A stretch of 64,000 nt of DNA from Flavobacterium sp. (GTDB lineage: Bacteria > Bacteroidota > Bacteroidia > Flavobacteriales > Flavobacteriaceae). Made by a program: the position numbers and the translations under genes. Below the pieces are notes generated by a model. The model was not told the DNA's origin. It ran no database searches and saw only the letters and a program-made list of their open reading frames with translations. Positions 57,625 to 64,000 of this stretch are shown piece by piece (positions within the stretch are counted from its first letter, which is position 1; every line of letters starts with the position of its first letter). Location of the stretch: positions 1-64,000 of the forward strand of contig NZ_JAMWYY010000007.1 of assembly GCF_024305175.1 (NCBI RefSeq), in the 5' to 3' direction.

Positions 57625-57654
57625 AAAAATGCCCGCATTAGCGGGCATTTTTAT
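57625..57654. terminator. Bidirectional terminator
   Basis: AAAAAATGCCCGC-atta-GCGGGCATTTTT. Confidence 0.9.
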
Positions 57655-57672
57655 TTATATGATGATAAGATA

Positions 57673-58956
57673 TTATTGCTGTGCTTTCAGCGCTTTGTAC
57701 TTATCTGTCATTTCAAGGCCCTGGTACATTGTTAATAAAAGGCTCCTGATGTCTTCATTCTTAGGCTCAATTTTGTTTGCCTTTTCAAGATAAACAACCG
57801 CCTTTTTATACATGTCGTCTCTTTGCTTCTTTAGCTCGTCATAGCGGGCCATATCTTTTTTAGAAGTGCCCAGCTTGTTCATTTCATCTACAACTTTCTG
57901 TTCTCCGTCAAGCTGAAGTATCGCAAGGTTTTGGTAAGCAGCCACAAAATCGGGCTTAAGCTCTATTGCTTTTTCATAATATTGTTTTGCTTCTGCTGCA
58001 TTTCCTGATTTAGATGTAGTTACACCCAGGTTAAAATACAAGTTAGGATCTTTAGAACCTTTATTAAGTATTTCTGTTACCGCTTTCTTGTAGTTCTCTA
58101 AATCATTTGCCTCAAGAAAAATCTGTGCTTCTGCGGTAAGCAGCGTAATATCATCAGGGTTTGCTTTCTTAGCAGCGGCAATAGCTTGTTTTGCCTTATC
58201 TGTCTGGCCCTGTTGTATGTAAAGTAAAGCAAGGTTCTTGATGATATCTCCCCTCTTAGATTCTTCCCTGAAGATGCCCGGTTCTGTGTAACCATTTTTA
58301 GCTACATACAGGTCACGTACTTTTTTATCTCCGAAATATTCTACTTCACCTTTAGAGTTTTTGGCAGTATAGTTTACAGATTTACCTGTAAAGCCTAAAT
58401 CCCTTAACTCTGTGTAATATTCAATTGCCTTGTCATAATCCTGTCCGTTAACAGCATAAGCAGCGGCATTATAAAGGTATAGCGTATCTGTCGGGCTTAT
58501 TCTGTAAACCTTTTCATATAACGGGTATGCAGCCTTAAAATTATTGGCTTTACCCATAGCGTTAGCCTGAGTTACAATACCTGCTTTTAGTTCCGGGAAA
58601 ATCTGCTTTTGTATTTCCTCTGTATGCTCTTTCTTTTTCATACCTTTCTCAAGCTCAATAACCTTATTAAGGTCTGCAACAGCATTGTCAAGATATTTCA
58701 TACCGGCAGCAGGGTTTGTAGCCATCTGTATAAAACCGTAAGCACCTTTATAGTAATAATAATCTGCCTTTTGCTCATTATCGGCATTTGCCATTTTAGG
58801 CTCAACCTCTTTAAGCAGCCTTTCAAATTCCTTAAGGTCTTCTGCAGTAGGCACATCTTTATTTGATATCTTTTTCAGCGCCTTCAGCTCATCCTTTTGG
58901 GCAAAAGCTCCTGCAGATAATAACAGTGCCGCAGCCACAATTACATATTTTTTCAT
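57673..58956 (-). CDS. Tetratricopeptide repeat protein, secreted
   Basis: 427 aa; signal peptide MKKYVIVAAALLLSAGAFAQ; TPR units (DPNLYFNLGVTTSKSGNAAEAKQYYEKAIELKPDFVAAYQNLAIL). Confidence 0.9.
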   Translation of the reverse strand: MKKYVIVAAALLLSAGAFAQKDELKALKKISNKDVPTAEDLKEFERLLKEVEPKMANADNEQKADYYYYKGAYGFIQMATNPAAGMKYLDNAVADLNKVIELEKGMKKKEHTEEIQKQIFPELKAGIVTQANAMGKANNFKAAYPLYEKVYRISPTDTLYLYNAAAYAVNGQDYDKAIEYYTELRDLGFTGKSVNYTAKNSKGEVEYFGDKKVRDLYVAKNGYTEPGIFREESKRGDIIKNLALLYIQQGQTDKAKQAIAAAKKANPDDITLLTAEAQIFLEANDLENYKKAVTEILNKGSKDPNLYFNLGVTTSKSGNAAEAKQYYEKAIELKPDFVAAYQNLAILQLDGEQKVVDEMNKLGTSKKDMARYDELKKQRDDMYKKAVVYLEKANKIEPKNEDIRSLLLTMYQGLEMTDKYKALKAQQ

Positions 58957-58973
58957 TATCGTTTCTGTTTAAG

Positions 58974-61529
58974 TTATTCCTGGTTTTCGTTTTCGTCTGT
59001 AGCTTCAGTATCCGGCTCTATAAAACCTGTAACGCCGTTTTCGGCATCCATATTTTCAAGCACTTCATCTATAGCCTCGTCAACCGCTTCATCCTCACGC
59101 ATTACTTTTGCCACCGCAGCAATAGAGTCGTTACCTTTTATGTTGATTAATCTCACTCCCTGTGTGGCACGCCCCATTACCCTTAAATCGGAAACCTTCA
59201 TACGGATGGTTAACCCCGACTTGTTAATGATCATCAGGTCATCAATATCTGTAACACTGTTTATAGATACCAATGCCCCTGTCTTGTCAGTAATATTAAG
59301 GGTTTTAACACCTTTACCGCCACGGTTGGTTATCCTGTAATCTTCGAGGCTGGAACGCTTACCAAAGCCTTTTTCTGAAACTACAAGTATTTCACTCTCC
59401 ATATCATTTACAGAAACCATGCCGATTACTTCATCATTATCATCTGCAAGCGTAATTCCGCGTACTCCCGAGGCACTGCGTCCCATTGGCCTGGTCTTGC
59501 CTTCTTCAAAACGCACCAGCTTACCGCTCTTAACAGCAAGAAGCACCTGGCTCTCGCCTGTAGTTAGCTTAGCCTCAAGTAGTTCATCATCTTCGCGTAT
59601 AGTTATGGCATTAATACCATTAAGCCTTGGGCGGCTGTATTGCTCAAGCAATGTCTTTTTAACAACACCTTTTTTGGTAGCCATAATTACATAATGGCTG
59701 TTAATGTATTCCTCATCTTTTAAATCCTGCGTGCAGATAAAGGCTTTTACTTTATCGTCGCTCTCTATATTGATAAGATTTTGTATGGCGCGGCCTTTAC
59801 TTGTTTTGGTTCCTTCGGGAATTTCATAAACACGCATCCAGAAACATTTTCCTTTTTGTGTAAAGAAAAGCATGTACTGGTGGTTGGTAGCCACGAACAG
59901 GTGCTCAAGGAAATCCTGGTCGCGGGTGGTAACACCTTTTTGGCCCACGCCCCCCCTGTTCTGGGTTTTATATTCGCTAAGCGGGGTACGCTTTATATAA
60001 CCCGCATGCGATATGGTAATAACCACATTTTCGTCTGCGATAAGGTCTTCAATACTAACATCGCCACCGGCATATTCTATTTGAGAGCGGCGCTCATCGC
60101 CATATTTATCCCTAATTTCAGCAAGCTCTTCTTTAATTAGGTTCATTCGCAGTTCCTTACTTTCCAATAGGGCTTTTAACTCGGCAATAAGTTTCATTAT
60201 ATCTTCATACTCTGCCCTTAGCTTGTCCTGCTCAAGGCCTGTAAGCTGCCTTAGTCGCATTTCTACTATGGCACGCGCCTGAATTTCGGTCAGGTTAAAC
60301 CTTTCCATTAATCTACCCCTTGCCTCTTCACCGTCTTTAGAGCCACGGATAATCTGTATAACCTCGTCAATATTATCAGAGGCTATAATAAGCCCTTCTA
60401 ATATGTGCGCCCTTTCTTCGGCTTTCCTCAGGTCAAACTGTGTACGCCTCACCACAACATCATGCCTGTGCTCTACAAAGTAGTGTATCAGGTCTTTAAG
60501 GTTTAGCATTTGCGGCCTTCCTTTAACAAGCGCAATATTGTTTACACTGAATGATGCCTGTAGCTGGGTATATTTATAAAGTGTATTAAGCACTACGTTT
60601 GGCACAGCATCCTTTTTAAGGATGTACACAATACGCATACCTTTCCTGTCCGACTCATCACGTATATTGGAGATACCTTCTATTCGTTTTTCATTAACAA
60701 GGTCGGCGGTTTTTTTAATCATTTCCGCTTTGTTAACCTGGTACGGTATCTCGGTAACAATGATACATTCGCGCCCGTCAACCTCTTCAAACTGAACTTT
60801 ACCGCGCAGCACTATCCTGCCGCGGCCTGTTTTAAAAGCTTCCCTTACTCCGTCATATCCATATACCACACCTCCGGTAGGGAAATCAGGAGCCTTAACG
60901 TGCTCCATCAGCTCATCTATTTCTATATCTGTATTATCAATATAAGCAAGGGTTCCGTTAATAACCTCTGTAAGGTTATGTGGCGGCATGTTGGTAGCCA
61001 TACCTACTGCAATACCGGAGGCGCCGTTTACAAGCAAATTAGGTATTCTTGTAGGCATTACGGTTGGCTCGTGCAGGGTATCATCAAAGTTAAGCTGAAA
61101 ATCTACTGTTTCCTTTTCAATATCAGCCATTATTTCTTCCGATACCTTTCGCATCCTTGCCTCGGTATAACGCATTGCCGCCGGGCTGTCGCCGTCTATA
61201 GAACCAAAGTTACCCTGGCCGTCTACAAGCATGTAGCGCATGCTCCAGTCCTGCGCCATACGCACCATTGCATCATATACAGAACTGTCTCCGTGGGGGT
61301 GGTATTTACCTAATACCTCTCCTACAATCCTTGCCGATTTTTTATAGGGGCGGTTAGACATTACGCCCAATTCATTCATTCCGTAAAGTACTCTTCTGTG
61401 TACGGGTTTCAAGCCATCTCTAACATCAGGAAGCGCCCTTGAAACAATTACCGACATTGAATAATCAATGTAGGCTGACTTCATTTCGTCTTCAATGTTA
61501 ATCGGGATTAACTTTTCTCCTTCAGCCAT
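58974..61529 (-). CDS. gyrA: DNA gyrase subunit A
   Basis: 851 aa; [33 protein letters not shown] (start region), [53 protein letters not shown]-terminal beta-propeller. Confidence 0.96.
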   Translation of the reverse strand: MAEGEKLIPINIEDEMKSAYIDYSMSVIVSRALPDVRDGLKPVHRRVLYGMNELGVMSNRPYKKSARIVGEVLGKYHPHGDSSVYDAMVRMAQDWSMRYMLVDGQGNFGSIDGDSPAAMRYTEARMRKVSEEIMADIEKETVDFQLNFDDTLHEPTVMPTRIPNLLVNGASGIAVGMATNMPPHNLTEVINGTLAYIDNTDIEIDELMEHVKAPDFPTGGVVYGYDGVREAFKTGRGRIVLRGKVQFEEVDGRECIIVTEIPYQVNKAEMIKKTADLVNEKRIEGISNIRDESDRKGMRIVYILKKDAVPNVVLNTLYKYTQLQASFSVNNIALVKGRPQMLNLKDLIHYFVEHRHDVVVRRTQFDLRKAEERAHILEGLIIASDNIDEVIQIIRGSKDGEEARGRLMERFNLTEIQARAIVEMRLRQLTGLEQDKLRAEYEDIMKLIAELKALLESKELRMNLIKEELAEIRDKYGDERRSQIEYAGGDVSIEDLIADENVVITISHAGYIKRTPLSEYKTQNRGGVGQKGVTTRDQDFLEHLFVATNHQYMLFFTQKGKCFWMRVYEIPEGTKTSKGRAIQNLINIESDDKVKAFICTQDLKDEEYINSHYVIMATKKGVVKKTLLEQYSRPRLNGINAITIREDDELLEAKLTTGESQVLLAVKSGKLVRFEEGKTRPMGRSASGVRGITLADDNDEVIGMVSVNDMESEILVVSEKGFGKRSSLEDYRITNRGGKGVKTLNITDKTGALVSINSVTDIDDLMIINKSGLTIRMKVSDLRVMGRATQGVRLINIKGNDSIAAVAKVMREDEAVDEAIDEVLENMDAENGVTGFIEPDTEATDENENQE

Positions 61530-61660
61530 AAGTATTTAAATTATATTTTTATATTATTATAAAACGCGCCAATATACGTATTTTAATTAGCATTTACTGG
61601 CAATAAGACTATAATTTTTTTAGTTTTATTAACAGTAAATATACCTCAAACGGTTAATAA

Positions 61661-61731
61661 AGTAATGCTAAAAGCCTTTTATTATTGTAGTATTTTTTGT
61701 CACTTAGCATTACTGTACATAACTATGTACA
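61661..61731. repeat. Two adjoining inverted repeats in the gyrA-clpC intergenic region
   Basis: AGTAATGCTAA (61661-61671) / TTAGCATTACT (61704-61714) and TGTACATA-ac-TATGTACA (61714-61731), both perfect. Confidence 0.75.
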
Positions 61732-61803
61732 ATTACAGGTATGGTTTTTGTAAAATCTTACTTAAATACTTAAATTTACACTATTAAGGAAAGGATGTAT
61801 ATT

Positions 61804-64000
61804 ATGGATGATAATTTTTCACCAAGGGTCAAGGATGTAATTACCTACAGCAAAGAAGAAGCTTTGCGGTTAGGCCATGACTTTATTGGTACTGAACATT
61901 TAATGCTGGGTATCCTGAGAGACGGCAACGGCAAGGCTATCTCCATCTTAAACAGCATATCTGTTGATCTGGACCATCTGAGAAGAAAAGTGGAAATACT
62001 TAGCCCCGCCAACCCTAATGCGGACCGTAATGATAAAAAGAACCTTCATTTAACCCGCCAGGCCGAAAGGGCTTTAAGGACTACATTCCTGGAAGCCAAA
62101 GTTTTCCAGAGCACCTCTATCAGCACTGCGCACCTGCTGCTTTGCATTTTGCGCAATGAGAACGACCCTACAACAAAATTGCTGAATAAACTGAAAATAG
62201 ATTACGAAACAGTAAAAGAACAATTCCTCAACATGACATCAAACGAAGAAGATTACCTTGAAAACCTGCCAAGAGCAGAGTCTTATAATGACGACGCAGG
62301 ACAGGATGACAGTATGCGCGAAAGCTCATTCAACAATCCTTCTTCCGGCAATAAAACCAATAAAAAGTCTAAAACGCCTGTACTTGACAATTTTGGCCGC
62401 GACCTGACCGAACTTGCCGAAGACGGTAAACTTGACCCGGTTGTAGGCCGTGAAAAAGAAATTGAACGTGTTTCGCAAATACTTAGCCGCCGGAAAAAGA
62501 ACAACCCGCTGCTAATTGGTGAGCCGGGTGTGGGTAAATCGGCTATTGCCGAGGGCCTCGCATTGCGCATTATTCAAAAGAAAGTATCGCGCATACTCTT
62601 TAACAAACGCGTGGTAACGCTCGATCTTGCCAGCCTTGTTGCAGGCACCAAGTACCGCGGGCAGTTTGAAGAACGTATGAAAGCCGTTATGAACGAGCTT
62701 GAAAAAAATGATGATATCATTCTTTTTATAGACGAAATACACACTATTGTTGGCGCAGGCGGCGCTACAGGCTCGCTGGATGCAAGCAATATGTTTAAAC
62801 CGGCACTTGCACGTGGCGAAATACAATGCATTGGCGCCACTACGCTTGATGAGTACAGGCAGTATATAGAAAAAGACGGCGCGCTGGAGAGACGTTTCCA
62901 GAAAGTTATGGTAGAGCCTACAACTGTGGAGGAAACTATAATCATACTGAACAACATCAAAAATAAATATGAAGACCACCACAACGTTATTTATACCGAT
63001 GAGGCCATAGAAGCGTGTGTGAAGCTTACAAGCCGCTATATGAGCGACCGCTTTTTACCGGACAAAGCTATTGACGCGCTTGATGAGGCGGGTTCTCGCG
63101 TGCACATTACCAATATTAACGTGCCAAAGCAGATACTTGACCTGGAAAGGCAGCTTGAAGAAGTGCGTGAGCTTAAAAACTCTGTAGTTAAAAAGCAGAA
63201 GTATGAAGAGGCTGCCAAACTTAGGGATGATGAAAAACGTATAGAGAAAGACCTTGCCATAGCACAGGAGCAATGGGAGGAAGATTCTAAAAACAACCGT
63301 ATTACCGTTACCGAAGATAACGTTGCCGATGTGGTAAGCATGATGACAGGCATACCTGTTAACCGTATTGCACAAACAGAAAGCAACAAGCTGGCTAAAC
63401 TACCCGAACTTATTAAAGGTAAAGTTATAGGCCAGGATGAAGCGGTGCTTAAAATTGCCCGCTCTATACAGCGTAACCGTGCAGGGCTTAAAGACCCTAA
63501 CAAACCTATTGGCTCTTTTATATTTTTAGGGCAAACCGGTGTGGGTAAAACACAGCTTGCCAAAGTAATAGCAAAAGAGCTGTTTGACAGCGAAGATGCC
63601 CTTGTGCGTATAGACATGAGCGAGTATATGGAAAAATTTGCCATATCAAGGCTTGTGGGTGCGCCTCCGGGATATGTAGGGTATGAAGAAGGCGGACAGC
63701 TTACCGAAAAAGTAAGAAGAAAACCTTATAGCGTTGTACTGCTTGACGAAATAGAAAAAGCACACCCTGACGTATTTAACATGATGCTTCAGGTACTTGA
63801 CGATGGCTACCTAACAGACAGTCTGGGCCGTAAGATAGACTTTAAAAATACTATCATCATCATGACATCTAATGTTGGTGCAAGGCAGCTTAAAGATTTT
63901 GGGCAAGGTGTTGGCTTCGGTACATCTGCCAAAAAGTCACAGGCAGGCGAACACGCAAAAGGTGTTATAGAAGCTGCGCTTAAAAAAACATTTGCACCCG
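61804..64000 (+). CDS. clpC: ATP-dependent Clp protease ATP-binding subunit ClpC (3' end outside window)
   Basis: Manual translation from ATG 61804: [40 protein letters not shown]; Walker [14 protein letters not shown] in frame; UVR-like [21 protein letters not shown]; second [16 protein letters not shown]. Confidence 0.95.
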   Translation, partial: MDDNFSPRVKDVITYSKEEALRLGHDFIGTEHLMLGILRDGNGKAISILNSISVDLDHLRRKVEILSPANPNADRNDKKNLHLTRQAERALRTTFLEAKVFQSTSISTAHLLLCILRNENDPTTKLLNKLKIDYETVKEQFLNMTSNEEDYLENLPRAESYNDDAGQDDSMRESSFNNPSSGNKTNKKSKTPVLDNFGRDLTELAEDGKLDPVVGREKEIERVSQILSRRKKNNPLLIGEPGVGKSAIAEGLALRIIQKKVSRILFNKRVVTLDLASLVAGTKYRGQFEERMKAVMNELEKNDDIILFIDEIHTIVGAGGATGSLDASNMFKPALARGEIQCIGATTLDEYRQYIEKDGALERRFQKVMVEPTTVEETIIILNNIKNKYEDHHNVIYTDEAIEACVKLTSRYMSDRFLPDKAIDALDEAGSRVHITNINVPKQILDLERQLEEVRELKNSVVKKQKYEEAAKLRDDEKRIEKDLAIAQEQWEEDSKNNRITVTEDNVADVVSMMTGIPVNRIAQTESNKLAKLPELIKGKVIGQDEAVLKIARSIQRNRAGLKDPNKPIGSFIFLGQTGVGKTQLAKVIAKELFDSEDALVRIDMSEYMEKFAISRLVGAPPGYVGYEEGGQLTEKVRRKPYSVVLLDEIEKAHPDVFNMMLQVLDDGYLTDSLGRKIDFKNTIIIMTSNVGARQLKDFGQGVGFGTSAKKSQAGEHAKGVIEAALKKTFAP

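Noticed and set aside
63036-63644. 202-aa minus-strand ORF at the right end, plus 62512..62982, 62574..62984 and 63055..63375
   Set aside because: Antisense to the clearly identified clpC reading frame (Walker motifs, UVR).
1-64000. CRISPR arrays, rRNA operons, IS elements, retrons or biosynthetic gene clusters
   Set aside because: No regularly spaced repeats, rRNA signatures, transposases or RT/NRPS/PKS ORFs were seen in the window.

Overview
The window is 64 kb of Bacteroidota (Flavobacteriaceae-like) chromosome, judged from protein families, TAnnTTTG-type promoter boxes and gene order. The left edge (about 1-2350) looks like the end of an integrated element: a HigB/HigA-type toxin-antitoxin pair, a tyrosine recombinase, GTGCCACA-type repeats, then tRNA-Val(UAC). 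The rest is mostly core genome: proline dehydrogenase/aroB; speA plus a deoxyhypusine-synthase-like gene; a menaquinone cluster (menC, MBL hydrolase, menA, two PH-domain proteins, menB, cvfB-like, menD); a fused ccsBA; an M1 peptidase; DUF2520/KdsC-like/UbiA-like/Maf/MscS; a PIG-L-like deacetylase and Na+/solute symporter; photolyase; tandem HADs; a Cys-rich Csp; an ECF sigma module; ppx/ppk/sixA; pdxH/rnz/pyrB/pyrR; dnaK; a histidine kinase/response regulator pair; M14 peptidase; pheT; TPR protein; gyrA; and a partial clpC. The observations most worth a second look are: an apparent 1-nt frameshift in dnaK; a 34-aa membrane ORF abutting the symporter; a 58-aa ORF upstream of speA; a UbiA-like protein lacking the first Asp-rich motif; repeats between the integrase and the tRNA; an operator-like palindrome at the TA operon; and nested inverted repeats between gyrA and clpC. 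I saw no CRISPR array, IS element, rRNA or obvious defence island. No single novel system is proven here; the candidates are stated as hypotheses.
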